From NCBI GenBank assembly GCA_028286245.1, contig JAQBRY010000002.1, forward strand, positions 330,779 through 394,778: DNA of 64,000 bases, in the 5' to 3' direction. The stretch is from Candidatus Saccharimonadota bacterium. Lineage in GTDB: Bacteria; Patescibacteriota; Saccharimonadia; Saccharimonadales; UBA4665. Position 1 is the stretch's first letter. Each line of letters starts with the position of its first letter. The notes below the pieces were generated by a model. The model did not search any database. It worked only from the letters and a program-made list of their open reading frames with translations, and had not been told where the DNA came from. Made by a program: the position numbers and the translations under genes. This document shows positions 1 to 11,339 of this stretch, in pieces.

Positions 1-809
1 CCGGGCCAAACACCACCCATATTTGTTACTGCCACTCGCCAACTCACTACTATTGGATCCGCTACGACGAATACATCAAAAATCCGGGTTTTCCACGCGG
101 TACCAACTGGTTGGCTCGCTTGGGACTGCGCTTATTAATTGAGCCGCTCAAGCGCATGGATCGCCAAGCCGCTAGGCGCCCGGATGTTATGATCGCCAAC
201 TCAACCCACACGCAGGCCATGATTAAGCGCTATTACAAGCGAGATTCAGTCGTTATATTCCCTCCAGTTGATACCGATCGTTTTCGTCTGCCGACTAATC
301 CGGCCCCTAGGCACGGTTTTGTGGTTGCCGGCCGGCAAACGCCCTACAAACGCATTGACCTGGCCGTAGCGGCCTGTACGGAGCTCAAAATACCGCTTGT
401 AGTCATTGGCACGGGCCCGGATCACAAACGACTCGAGAAAATGGCTGGCCGCAACGTCACCTTTTTGACGAACGTCAGCGACTATGACATGGCCGGCCAC
501 TTCCAAACTGCCCTCGGCTTTATCTTTCCAGGCAAAGAAGACTTTGGGATTGTGGCCGTAGAAGCCATGAGCGCCGGCACGCCGTTAATCGCCTACCAGC
601 AGGGTGGTTCACTCGACTTTGTAATTCCGGGTAAAACGGGTGTATTCTTTGCTAAACAGACAGTCGACAGCCTTACCCAGGCACTAGAGACGGCAGCCGC
701 TAAGAATTTTAATTACCCGGCCATTGCCGAGCATGCCCAGCAGTTTTCGACCGCTGCTTTCCGTAAAAATATTAAGGCTCTCATCAAAGACCGTTTTCAA
801 GAAAAGTAG
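1..809 (+). CDS. Glycosyltransferase family 4, 5'-truncated by the window edge
   Basis: The reading frame is open from base 3, so the gene starts before the window; a TTG at 111 is internal. The first visible residues (around HICYCHSPTHYYW) are the acceptor-side motif common in GT4 mannosyltransferase-like enzymes. The C-terminal half has the GT-B donor site: GRQTPYKRIDLAV, then EDFGIVAVEAMSAGTPLIA with the E-x7-E pattern that binds the nucleotide sugar. It probably transfers a sugar from a nucleotide donor to a growing surface glycan at the inner face of the membrane. It ends five bases before galE and opens the glycan locus. The family is clear; donor and acceptor are not. Confidence 0.85.
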   Translation, partial: GPNTTHICYCHSPTHYYWIRYDEYIKNPGFPRGTNWLARLGLRLLIEPLKRMDRQAARRPDVMIANSTHTQAMIKRYYKRDSVVIFPPVDTDRFRLPTNPAPRHGFVVAGRQTPYKRIDLAVAACTELKIPLVVIGTGPDHKRLEKMAGRNVTFLTNVSDYDMAGHFQTALGFIFPGKEDFGIVAVEAMSAGTPLIAYQQGGSLDFVIPGKTGVFFAKQTVDSLTQALETAAAKNFNYPAIAEHAQQFSTAAFRKNIKALIKDRFQEK

Positions 810-813
810 GGCA

Positions 814-1829
814 ATGAAGCGTATTTTAGTTACCGGCGGAGCTGGTTACATTGGCTCCCATACCGTTCTTGAGCCCTCATGAGCGGTTACTCGGTTGTAG
901 TAGCAGACAACCTCTGCAATAGCTCTGTGGAACCGCTACGACGGATCGAGAAGCTCACCGGCCAGCCAGTTACCTTCTACAATATCGACCTGCGGGACGA
1001 GCCCGCCTTAGAAAACGTTTTTGCCCAAGAAAACTTTGACGGAGTGATTCACTTTGCTGGCTTAAAAGCCGTGGGGGATTCGGTTACCAATCCGCTGGGT
1101 TACTACGACAATAACCTGCTTTCCACCATAGTTCTCTGCCGTGTTATGGCACGGCATAACGTTAAGCAATTAGTCTTTAGCTCTTCGGCAACTGTCTATG
1201 GTATACAAGCCAGCCCAAAATACGTTGAGACAATGGCCATGGCACCGGTCAACCCGTACGGCCACACCAAGGCTATGATTGAACAAATATTGGCTGACCT
1301 CTGCATGAGCGATCCAACTTGGCGCATAACTGCACTGCGGTACTTTAATCCGATCGGGGCGCATCCTTCGGGTCTTATTGGCGAAGATCCAAATGGGATT
1401 CCTAACAACCTGTTCCCTTTTGTCATGCAAGTAGCCGTTGGCAAACGACCGGAACTCATTGTTTTTGGAAATGACTACGACACGGTAGACGGCACCGGCG
1501 TACGCGATTATATTCATGTTGTAGATCTGGCTCTAGGCCACATTGCAGCCCTCGAGCACGATCCGGAGCCCGGTTCCTATGCAACCTACAATCTAGGTTC
1601 GGGCAGTGGCAGCTCAGTGTTTGAGGTTGTTGACGCTTTTAAAACCGCCAGTGGCAGAGATATCCCCTACAAAGTAGCACCTCGCCGCAGCGGCGATTTA
1701 GCAATCTACTACGCTGACCCATCAAAAGCGAACCGCCTACTTAATTGGAAGACTGCAAAAACATTAGCCGATGCTTGTGCTGACGGCTGGAAGTGGCAGT
1801 CTCAAAACCCCAACGGGTATGCTAGCTAA
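814..1829 (+). CDS. galE: UDP-glucose 4-epimerase, interrupted by a frameshift
   Basis: GalE interconverts UDP-glucose and UDP-galactose with bound NAD. ATG 814 begins with the Rossmann motif TGGAGYIGS and reads to VLEPS, then hits TGA at 877-879. The rest of the protein ([15 protein letters not shown] onward) continues in another frame from ATG 879, which alone would lack the NAD-binding glycine motif. One missing base near 873-876 explains the break. The downstream part is intact: SSSATVYG with the catalytic Ser, YGHTK with the Tyr-x3-Lys pair, [12 protein letters not shown] and [11 protein letters not shown], about 335 residues in total if repaired. The 3' end overlaps the convergent methyltransferase by 8 bases. 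It is either a sequencing or assembly error or a very recent pseudogene. Confidence 0.85.
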
Positions 1830-2505
1830 TATCTTTGTTACGAACCAGGCGCTTTTCGGCTAGGACAATTGTCCACGGTAGTGGCTGCTTGTAGGTAAGT
1901 ATAGGGCCAAAGTGCTGCTTCATAAATTTAATAAGACCGGTGCTGCTCCAGTGATTTAAGTGTCCGATGGTATTTCCAAAATCTTTGAGGTACTTGCCGC
2001 GGGCCATGTTGAGTGCTCGCCAAATCGGTTCGCGGGGCACACCCAAAATTAATTTGCCACCGGGTTTAAGAATTTTTGTAATCTCTTCGAGCGCCTGCTC
2101 CGGATAGTCAAGGTGTTCGAGTACTTCCAGCAAAAATACCAGGTCATAGCTTTCCGGCTTGTGCTGGAGCTCATAAATACTTTCCTGCGTGATCGTAACG
2201 GTTGGGTTTTTAGCTTGGGCTAGGGGCACCAGCTGTTCAACAAATTCAGAGGCATCGAGTGTAATGCCTTCTGGTAAAATTTTGCGCAGCCGCTCAGTGG
2301 AAAAACCTTCGCCGCAGCCCAGCTCAATGGCTCGACCCTTGGTAATTCCAGAAACTTTAAATAGTTTTTCGACGTTCTTAAAGTAGCCGTCAAGCAGCAT
2401 GCCGCCTACTTTTCCGCTGCCCTCTTCGGTGTATTTGTGAGCAAAGTCTTCTTGCTCGGGTGTGGCTTTTAATTTTTTTGCTGGTGGTTTAGATGTAGTA
2501 GTCAT
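1822..2505 (-). CDS. Class I SAM-dependent methyltransferase
   Basis: A 227-residue Rossmann-fold methyltransferase. Motif I is [14 protein letters not shown], the SAM ribose contact is the acidic LDAS, motif II/III is [24 protein letters not shown], and the later strand is [14 protein letters not shown]. The family methylates sugars, lipids or small molecules; the glycan setting suggests a sugar or polyprenyl-linked acceptor, which is inference. A TATAAT preceded by TG at n-2 lies 6 bases before ATG 2505, so the message is probably leaderless. It converges on galE with an 8-base overlap. Confidence 0.8.
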   Translation of the reverse strand: MTTTSKPPAKKLKATPEQEDFAHKYTEEGSGKVGGMLLDGYFKNVEKLFKVSGITKGRAIELGCGEGFSTERLRKILPEGITLDASEFVEQLVPLAQAKNPTVTITQESIYELQHKPESYDLVFLLEVLEHLDYPEQALEEITKILKPGGKLILGVPREPIWRALNMARGKYLKDFGNTIGHLNHWSSTGLIKFMKQHFGPILTYKQPLPWTIVLAEKRLVRNKDIS

Positions 2506-2511
2506 CGCAAG

Positions 2512-2520
2512 ATTATAGCA
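2512..2520 (-). promoter_or_regulatory. Extended -10 promoter of the methyltransferase
   Basis: Minus strand TGcTATAAT, with the hexamer at 2512-2517 and 6 bases before ATG 2505. Initiation would fall on or next to the start codon; no ribosome-binding site fits. Confidence 0.6.
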
Positions 2521-2533
2521 TCATCTTGTTAGT

Positions 2534-3559
2534 TTACTGAGGCTTACGGCTAATAAGCCCCACTTTTTGTGACAAATCTTTACGCGTTACCAGTAAACCG
2601 TGCGGAGTGTTTATAACTACGCAGTTGTCGATGCCAATAATGGCGATCTGTTTATCTTCGTAATTTTGCACCAGCGAGTTGCTAACGTCAAAGAGTTCTA
2701 TATTTGGGCCATGTATGTAATTACCTTCAATATCGCCGCCAATTGCTTTGGAAAAGTCTGCAAATGATCCCAGGTCAACCCAGTCAAAAGCTGCCGGTAC
2801 TACCTGCAAATGCGGTACCTTTTCTATGAGTGCATAGTCTATGGATTCATTACCAAAACTTTGGTAGGTAGCCGAAAAATCATCGGCTGTCAGTAATTGT
2901 TGGTAGCTGGTATACAGCTCGGGAGCATTGCCAGCCATTTCGGACTCAAAAACGTTTAGTGAGCCCACAAAATAACTGGCGTTCCATAGGTATTCACCAC
3001 TCTCTAGATAGGCTTGGGCATCGTCGTAGGCCGGTTTTTCTTCAAAACATTCAACGTTATAAACTACCGTATGCTCACTGGATAGCGCACCTTTTTTTAT
3101 ATAACCAAAACCGGTCGCCGCGTAGTCCGGCTTGATGCCCACGAGCGTTATTTGATTATTGACAGTAGCCGTCTCGGCGGCAATGGTAAACGTTTGCACA
3201 AACCCTTTGGTATCCCGTATGTAGTGGTCGGCTGCCATAAACACAATTGGCTCACTGGCGTCTTCCCGGCTTTTGATGCGGGCCAGCGCCGCAATAATAC
3301 AGTGGGCAGTCCCGCGACGAGCGGGCTCAATAATAAGATGGTCCTCGTTAAGACCGGGCAGCTGTTCTTGAATGTGTGGTAGCTGGTTTATCTCTGAAAC
3401 CACGTAAATTTTCTTGCTCAACTTGCTAGCCCTATAATAGGTGTTCTGCAACATGGAGCGCGAGTCATTCCCCACCTTCAGTAGGTGTTTTGGGTATGCC
3501 GGAGTAGAAATCGGCCAGAGCCGAGTCCCGGATCCGCCCGCGATGACAACGATAATCAT
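2534..3559 (-). CDS. manC: Mannose-1-phosphate guanylyltransferase
   Basis: Makes GDP-mannose from mannose-1-phosphate and GTP. The N-terminus has the nucleotidyltransferase loop GGSGTRLWP (residues 8-16) followed by YPKHLL, where the family has the catalytic Lys. EKPAYDDA and the sugar-site strand WNASYFVG follow, and the C-terminal left-handed beta-helix region ends near residue 341. The length matches monofunctional ManC; the cupin isomerase domain of the 470-residue bifunctional enzymes is absent. It pairs with the divergent phosphomannomutase gene at 3643. The -10 TATTAT sits 6 bases before the start. Confidence 0.88.
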   Translation of the reverse strand: MIIVVIAGGSGTRLWPISTPAYPKHLLKVGNDSRSMLQNTYYRASKLSKKIYVVSEINQLPHIQEQLPGLNEDHLIIEPARRGTAHCIIAALARIKSREDASEPIVFMAADHYIRDTKGFVQTFTIAAETATVNNQITLVGIKPDYAATGFGYIKKGALSSEHTVVYNVECFEEKPAYDDAQAYLESGEYLWNASYFVGSLNVFESEMAGNAPELYTSYQQLLTADDFSATYQSFGNESIDYALIEKVPHLQVVPAAFDWVDLGSFADFSKAIGGDIEGNYIHGPNIELFDVSNSLVQNYEDKQIAIIGIDNCVVINTPHGLLVTRKDLSQKVGLISRKPQ

Positions 3560-3565
3560 AACCTG

Positions 3566-3574
3566 ATAATACCA
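3566..3574 (-). promoter_or_regulatory. Extended -10 promoter of manC, leaderless type
   Basis: Minus strand TGgTATTAT, hexamer 3566-3571, 6 bases from ATG 3559. No Shine-Dalgarno can fit between them. Confidence 0.55.
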
Positions 3575-3610
3575 AACCTGCTTCGTTTCGACGAAATATG
3601 GCTAAGAAGG

Positions 3611-3635
3611 TACAATAGATAGCATAACCGAGGAG
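3611..3635 (+). promoter_or_regulatory. Promoter and ribosome-binding site of manB
   Basis: TACAAT at 3611-3616 followed by GAGGAG at 3630-3635, eight bases before GTG 3643. This is a conventional leadered start and supports GTG as initiator. Confidence 0.55.
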
Positions 3636-3642
3636 ATGAGAC

Positions 3643-6016
<2,374 letters not shown>

Positions 6017-6017
<1 letters not shown>

Positions 6018-6574
6018 TGAGCGATCAATTAGCCGTTACAGAAACGGTAATTCCCGGCTTTTACATCATCAATTTAGTGGTCCACGGCGATAATCGCGGC
6101 TGGTTTAAAGAAAACTATCAAAAAGAAAAGATGGAAGCCCTCGGCCTACCGGCCTTTGAAGTAGTACAGAATAATTTCTCTTATAACAAGGAGGTCGGTG
6201 TTACCCGCGGGTTACACGCCGAACCATGGGAAAAATTTATCTCGGTAGCAAACGGCCGCGTATTCGGTGCCTGGGTTGATCTACGCCCCGGTGGCAGTTA
6301 CGGTCAAACCTTGTCGCTTGAAATCACCCCCGATATTGCTGTCTTTGTACCAAGAGGCGTAGCCAACGGCTATCAGACGCTCGAAGAGAACGTTACCTAT
6401 ACCTACCTCGTAAACGCTCACTGGTCTGCCGATGCTAAGTATACCTTTGTAAATTTGTTTGACCCAGCGCTTGGCATTGAGTGGCCAATCGGCCGCGAGC
6501 AGGCCATTATTTCCGAAAAAGACGCTGGCCAACCGCTGCTGGCAGACCTTGAATCCGAGCCCAATAATGGATAG
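6017..6574 (+). CDS. rmlC: dTDP-4-dehydrorhamnose 3,5-epimerase
   Basis: A cupin epimerase acting on the keto-sugar from RmlB. ATG 6017 overlaps the rmlB stop (TAATG) and gives 185 residues, the normal family length; an in-frame GTG at 5963 lies inside rmlB and is unlikely. Motifs are GDNRGWFKENY, GVTRGLHAEPWEKF with the catalytic His near 66, VPRGVANGYQTLE and YTYLV with the conserved Tyr region. The protein departs from E. coli RmlC in places, but its position between rmlB and rmlD fixes the role. Confidence 0.9.
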
Positions 6575-7421
6575 CAAAACTTTTGTAATTATCGGTGCCA
6601 GCGGCCAACTCGGCAAGGCGCTTCTGGAGCGGTATCCCGATGCCGTGGCGCTTACCAGCAGTGAGCTCGATATTACTAACCAGGCCCAAGTTGACGGCTA
6701 CGACTGGTCGGCTGTCTCGGTTATCTTTAATGCTGCCGCCTACACTAATGTTGATGGTGCCGAAACACCCGAAGGCCGGGTAGCCGCTTGGAGCATTAAT
6801 GCTGTCGGCACGGCTAACCTTGCCCGAGTAGCCCAGCGCCACAGCGTGACGCTGGTGCACGTTTCTACCGACTTTGTATTTGACGGCAGCCAAGAAACGC
6901 ACAGCGAGACCGAACCATTTTCACCACTCGGTGTCTATGCCCAAAGCAAGGCCGCTGGCGACATTGCCGCCAGCACTGCAGAACAATTCTACGTCCTACG
7001 TACCAGCTGGCTGATTGGCGCCGGCAAGAACTTTGTACAGATCATGCTGGGACTCGGCCAAAGGGGCATTGCGCCCAGCGTTATCGCTGACCATCGTGGC
7101 CGGCCAAGCTTCACGACCGAACTAGTACGCGCCATCGACCATCTTTTGACCAATCAGCTGCCATTTGGTACTTACAACGTTAGCAACAGTGGCGATGTTG
7201 TTAGCTGGGCTGAACTGACGCGGGCTATTTTCCAAGAAGCCGGCTATGACTTAGTAGTCACCGACACCACGAATGCCGCCTACTATGCCGACAAACCCGG
7301 CTCAGCCCCCCGGCCACTCAACAGCGCCCTCTCACTTGATAAACTAGCGGCCACTGGCTTTGTGCCCACCGACTGGCGCGAGGATCTGACACACTACATT
7401 GCTAAGGAGGCAACCACATGA
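6567..7421 (+). CDS. rmlD: dTDP-4-dehydrorhamnose reductase
   Basis: Final NAD(P)H-dependent step giving dTDP-L-rhamnose. ATG 6567 overlaps the rmlC stop by 8 bases and yields 284 residues. [12 protein letters not shown] is at the N-terminus, [12 protein letters not shown] is the characteristic RmlD strand, then [13 protein letters not shown] with Tyr 124 and Lys 128, and RTSWLIG. The overlaps on both sides indicate translational coupling. Confidence 0.92.
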   Translation: MDSKTFVIIGASGQLGKALLERYPDAVALTSSELDITNQAQVDGYDWSAVSVIFNAAAYTNVDGAETPEGRVAAWSINAVGTANLARVAQRHSVTLVHVSTDFVFDGSQETHSETEPFSPLGVYAQSKAAGDIAASTAEQFYVLRTSWLIGAGKNFVQIMLGLGQRGIAPSVIADHRGRPSFTTELVRAIDHLLTNQLPFGTYNVSNSGDVVSWAELTRAIFQEAGYDLVVTDTTNAAYYADKPGSAPRPLNSALSLDKLAATGFVPTDWREDLTHYIAKEATT

Positions 7422-8275
7422 AGGGCATAATACTAGCCGGCGGTTCAGGTACCCGCCTGTACCCCATTACCAAAGGCATTTCCAAGCAGCTAATGCCCAT
7501 TTACGACAAGCCTATGATCTATTACCCGCTCACCACGCTCATGCAGGCTGGGATCCAAGAAATACTGATCATCACCACTCCTGACGACCAAGCCCAGTTC
7601 CAGCGCTTACTGGGTGACGGCTCCGACCTTGGCATTAGCCTTAGCTATGCCGCACAACCATCGCCAGACGGACTGGCGCAAGCCTTTATTATTGGCGAAG
7701 AATTTATTGGCAACGATAAAGTTGCCCTCATTTTGGGCGATAATATCTTTTACGGCGAAGTGTTCGGTGAGAGCCTGCGGGCCTGCGCCGACCCCGATGG
7801 CGGCATTGTTTTTGCCTATGAGGTTTCGGACCCGGAGCGTTACGGTGTTGTTGAGTTTAATGACCAAAACCAGGCAGTTTCAATCGAAGAAAAGCCGGCC
7901 GTACCCAAATCTAACTTTGCAGTCGTTGGACTATACTTTTACGATAATGACGTGGTAGAAATTGCTAAAAATATTCAGCCCAGCGACCGCGGCGAACTCG
8001 AAATTACCACTGTTAACGAAGAGTATCTTACGCGTGGTAAACTGAGCGTTCAGACTATGAGCCGCGGCTCCGCCTGGCTGGACACCGGCACCTTTGAGTC
8101 AATGAACGACGCCTCGGAGTACATCCGAGTCATCGAAAAGCGAACCGGTATAAAAATCGGCTGCATAGAAGAAATTGCCTACCGGAATGGCTTTATTACA
8201 AAGGGCCAGCTGGAGGTCATAGCCGAACCGCTCAAGAAATCGGGCTACGGCAAGTATTTATCAAACTTGGGCTAG
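7418..8275 (+). CDS. rmlA: Glucose-1-phosphate thymidylyltransferase
   Basis: First enzyme of the dTDP-rhamnose path, joining glucose-1-phosphate and d[19 protein letters not shown] with the GGSGTR loop at residues 8-13, [27 protein letters not shown] with the metal Asp, [20 protein letters not shown] and the terminal [10 protein letters not shown] are all intact at 285 residues. ATG 7418 overlaps the rmlD stop by four bases (ATGA). It completes rmlBCDA. Confidence 0.94.
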   Translation: MKGIILAGGSGTRLYPITKGISKQLMPIYDKPMIYYPLTTLMQAGIQEILIITTPDDQAQFQRLLGDGSDLGISLSYAAQPSPDGLAQAFIIGEEFIGNDKVALILGDNIFYGEVFGESLRACADPDGGIVFAYEVSDPERYGVVEFNDQNQAVSIEEKPAVPKSNFAVVGLYFYDNDVVEIAKNIQPSDRGELEITTVNEEYLTRGKLSVQTMSRGSAWLDTGTFESMNDASEYIRVIEKRTGIKIGCIEEIAYRNGFITKGQLEVIAEPLKKSGYGKYLSNLG

Positions 8276-8285
8276 GTCTTTCTGT

Positions 8286-8291
8286 TACAAT
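8286..8291 (+). promoter_or_regulatory. -10 element upstream of the GtrB-like gene
   Basis: TACAAT 11 bases after the rmlA stop, followed by AGAGG five bases before GTG 8323. No clear -35 is visible, so the strength is uncertain. Confidence 0.4.
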
Positions 8292-8322
8292 ATTCATAAA
8301 TTAGCGTAATTCAGAGGTGTCT

Positions 8323-9267
8323 GTGAAAAAGCTTATTAGTTACATCTTTCCCATTTACAACGAATCTGGGAATATCGCATTGCTGCACAAAACCATAAGC
8401 GACTTGCTCGCAACAAATAAGGCGTACAACTACGAGCTCATTTTTATTAACGACGGCAGCCGCGATGACTCGCTCGAACAACTTATTAATCTGCAGCACC
8501 AGGATGACCGGATGGCAGTTATTGACCTGTCCAGAAACTTTGGCCATCAGCTAGCCGTTACGGCCGGGCTTGATTACGCTAGTGGTGACGCCGTTATTAT
8601 TATGGATAGCGACATGCAAGACCCCCCTTCGGTAAGTTTTGAACTTATCAAACGTTGGGAAGAGGGTTACGAAGTAGTCTATGCCCAACGCCGCTCGCGC
8701 AAAGATACCTTTTTTAAAAAGCTGACTGCCAAGTGGTTTTATATATTGCTTGAACGGTTAGCTGACATTGATATCCCCCGCAACACTGGCGACTTCCGAC
8801 TGATGGACCGTAAAGTCGTGAATGAGCTTAACAAGTTTCGGGAACGAAACCGCTTCCTGCGGGGCCTGGTAAGTTACATCGGCTTTAAGCAGACTGCCGT
8901 GCTGTTTGATCGTGACGAACGGCACGCCGGCGAAACCGGCTATCCACTTAAAAAGATGCTCAAGTTTGCCGCAGACGGTATTATGGGCTTTTCTACCGTG
9001 CCGCTACGCCTGATCACACATGTTGGTTACCTTATTTCCGGGCTGAGCTTTGTGGGCATTGTCTACGCCGTGCTCCGCAAGATCATCGATCCAGCGGTCA
9101 CTGTACCGGGTTGGACCTTTATTGTTATTTCCATCCTATTTATCGGTGGTATTCAACTTATAATGCTCGGTATTATTGGCGAGTATATCGGGCGCATTTA
9201 TTCTGAGGCCCAGAATCGTCCGCTATACATGATTTCGTCAGTTTTTAGCAAGAAGTCCACTAACTAA
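8323..9267 (+). CDS. GtrB/DPM1-like polyprenyl-phosphate glycosyltransferase (GT2)
   Basis: Membrane-anchored GT2 enzyme expected to load a sugar onto polyprenyl phosphate. The start is taken at GTG 8323, because AGAGG sits five bases upstream; GTG 8317 in frame is the alternative. FPIYNESGNI opens the GT-A fold, INDGSRDDS and MDSDMQDPP hold the metal-binding acids, and RNTGDFRLMDRKV is the family's acceptor-loop signature. Two hydrophobic spans near residues 230-285 are the usual C-terminal anchor. It ends one base into the start of the GtrA fusion gene, which suggests a working pair. Confidence 0.87.
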   Translation: MKKLISYIFPIYNESGNIALLHKTISDLLATNKAYNYELIFINDGSRDDSLEQLINLQHQDDRMAVIDLSRNFGHQLAVTAGLDYASGDAVIIMDSDMQDPPSVSFELIKRWEEGYEVVYAQRRSRKDTFFKKLTAKWFYILLERLADIDIPRNTGDFRLMDRKVVNELNKFRERNRFLRGLVSYIGFKQTAVLFDRDERHAGETGYPLKKMLKFAADGIMGFSTVPLRLITHVGYLISGLSFVGIVYAVLRKIIDPAVTVPGWTFIVISILFIGGIQLIMLGIIGEYIGRIYSEAQNRPLYMISSVFSKKSTN

Positions 9268-11339
9268 TGGACAAAGCACAAAAAACCATCCAAAAACTCT
9301 TTAAAAAGCATCGTCAGCTAGTCCTTTACGGCCTAATTGGTGGCATGGGTGCTCTCATAGACCTAGTAGTATTCCTCTTCCTTTTTAACGTGCTGTCTGT
9401 AAATCCCATTTTGGCTAATATTATTTCGGTCAGTCTGGGCATTACCAATAACTTTTTCCTGAACGTAAAGTTCAACTTTAAAGTTAAAAATGATCTACTC
9501 CATCGCTTTTTATTATTCTACGGAGCCGGCATATTTGGGTTGCTGCTTAGTATTGCGCTACTCTACATATTTAGTAGTCAGTTAGGGGCAAGCGCCAATC
9601 TGGTAAAGGTGCTCTCGATTCCGGTTATTGTGCTGTTACAGTATATTTTTAATTCTAAAGTATCGCTTAACGACAGTAAAAATAAGCAGCTGCCAAAGCT
9701 GCGACTGCAAGCTAAGCATCTGCTTATTGGGGCGCTGCTCGTGCTGCTTTATCTGATCTTTGTTAAGCACGCTACCTACTTTGGCTTTAGTGATGAGTAC
9801 GACAATATTCTGGGCGGCTATCTGATTTCACATCATGGTACCGCGCTCTATAGCCAGCTCTTTTCGCACCACATGCCATTGCCCTATTTTGTGGGCGCCG
9901 TCATAACATTCTTTACCGACACCGATCTCAACCGCTTCCGAATTGTCTTTTTAACGGGGATGTTTATTTGGCTATTATTCATTACAAAGCGCCTTAACAA
10001 GACTGTTGGTACACCCCTCGCCCTGCTGTTTTTAGCGCTGGTGGGCCTTACACAGTACACCACCTGGACGCATATGCTGCTGGCCGAAACTTTTATTGCC
10101 TACGCCTTAGTGCACGCCACCCTATTGCTGATCTTTGATCTCTGGAGCAGTAAACGTCAGCCTACTATAAAAGATGCCGTTACTATTGGTATTCTAGGCG
10201 CCGTTATTACTCTTTCTTCCTTGAGCTATTTGTTTATGGCCTTACTGATATATCTAGTGTTTGCGGTGATTGCCGTGCGGGCAATTATGGGACAACGACG
10301 CGAGGCAATTGCCAAGCATCTTGCAGCCATGGCTGCAGTCCTGGCTGCGCCCTACGTCCTTTTACTAGGTTACCTGGTGGCCAACCACGCCCTATCGGCA
10401 TTCTTGCACGATGCCTACCGCTTTAACCAGCTCTACTACTCAAAGTTTACAAATGACGTCAGCGGTAGTGTAGTCCAGACGCTCCATAACAACTTTCTCG
10501 TCTGGCTAGCAGACGCTGCTCATGTTTTTGGCCTCGGCCCGGTTGGCCAGAGCGTCCCGCTGGTAACCGTTTTACTCTTTATATTCGCCATTGTTTTCAT
10601 TGCCAGCTTTTTTGCCCTACGCCAATATTTAGTGGGGAGCTTTTTACTGGGGGTCCTTTACTTTTCCAGCTCACGAAGCGGCACGCTCACCAGCTTCTTG
10701 CAGCCAAACGGCAACAATCGTATATCGGCCGTCTACATTACGCTGCTCTTACTATGGCTCGTCATAGCCATCCATCGTATGCTAAGAACTAAGACTGTTG
10801 GCGAACGGACTGCCGCCCAAAGCTTAATTGGTGTGGCTGGCATCCTAGCCATTATTATTACCGTTGCCCTTGGCCTGCAGTCTCAGGCACTCAACGACCA
10901 GATAGCAACCGCCGAGCGATCCCAAATTGAAACCGGTCTTACCCTCAATAAAAATGGCGGCCCGGAAGCGGCTGTCATTAATCAAGTAGCTTCACCAAGT
11001 GATTACTACTGGGTAGGGCCTTTTGATTTTTACACTCAGATATTCATACACGCTAAGCGTGCTAGTGACTTTACCTTTTTTGCCCCATGGCAAGGAATCT
11101 GCGGCGAGTGCCATCAGCAAATACTGGCGGACTTCAAAGCTGAGCAGCCTAAGGTTATTTACTACGAACCGCACCTTCATATTTTTGGGCTGGATACTAA
11201 CGACTACTTTAAATCTGAGCTAAAATATATCAATCAAAATTATTATCATTACAGTACTCCACGCCTCAAGAACTACTACTTTCTTAAGCAAGATAGGCCA
11301 GCGATTGATGCTAAGTTAAAGACAGGAGATTACTTATGA
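9267..11339 (+). CDS. GtrA-domain and GT-C membrane glycosyltransferase fusion
   Basis: A 690-residue polytopic protein. Residues 1-140 are a GtrA domain with four membrane spans and the hallmark ITNNFFLNVKFNFK; GtrA proteins are thought to help move polyprenyl-linked sugars across the membrane. From about 150 a second multi-span region starts, with an early acidic loop (FSDEYDNILGGYL, then HHMPLPYF) like the catalytic loop of GT39/GT83-type GT-C enzymes and about nine further spans. The last 150 residues look extracytoplasmic. The likely role is flipping a sugar lipid made by the adjacent GtrB-like enzyme and adding the sugar outside. The fusion is inferred from sequence pattern; sugar and acceptor are unknown. 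Confidence 0.75.
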   Translation: MDKAQKTIQKLFKKHRQLVLYGLIGGMGALIDLVVFLFLFNVLSVNPILANIISVSLGITNNFFLNVKFNFKVKNDLLHRFLLFYGAGIFGLLLSIALLYIFSSQLGASANLVKVLSIPVIVLLQYIFNSKVSLNDSKNKQLPKLRLQAKHLLIGALLVLLYLIFVKHATYFGFSDEYDNILGGYLISHHGTALYSQLFSHHMPLPYFVGAVITFFTDTDLNRFRIVFLTGMFIWLLFITKRLNKTVGTPLALLFLALVGLTQYTTWTHMLLAETFIAYALVHATLLLIFDLWSSKRQPTIKDAVTIGILGAVITLSSLSYLFMALLIYLVFAVIAVRAIMGQRREAIAKHLAAMAAVLAAPYVLLLGYLVANHALSAFLHDAYRFNQLYYSKFTNDVSGSVVQTLHNNFLVWLADAAHVFGLGPVGQSVPLVTVLLFIFAIVFIASFFALRQYLVGSFLLGVLYFSSSRSGTLTSFLQPNGNNRISAVYITLLLLWLVIAIHRMLRTKTVGERTAAQSLIGVAGILAIIITVALGLQSQALNDQIATAERSQIETGLTLNKNGGPEAAVINQVASPSDYYWVGPFDFYTQIFIHAKRASDFTFFAPWQGICGECHQQILADFKAEQPKVIYYEPHLHIFGLDTNDYFKSELKYINQNYYHYSTPRLKNYYFLKQDRPAIDAKLKTGDYL

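Noticed and set aside
814-900. Programmed frameshift in galE
   Set aside because: No slippery run, stem-loop or internal Shine-Dalgarno at the break; a sequencing error or mutation is simpler.
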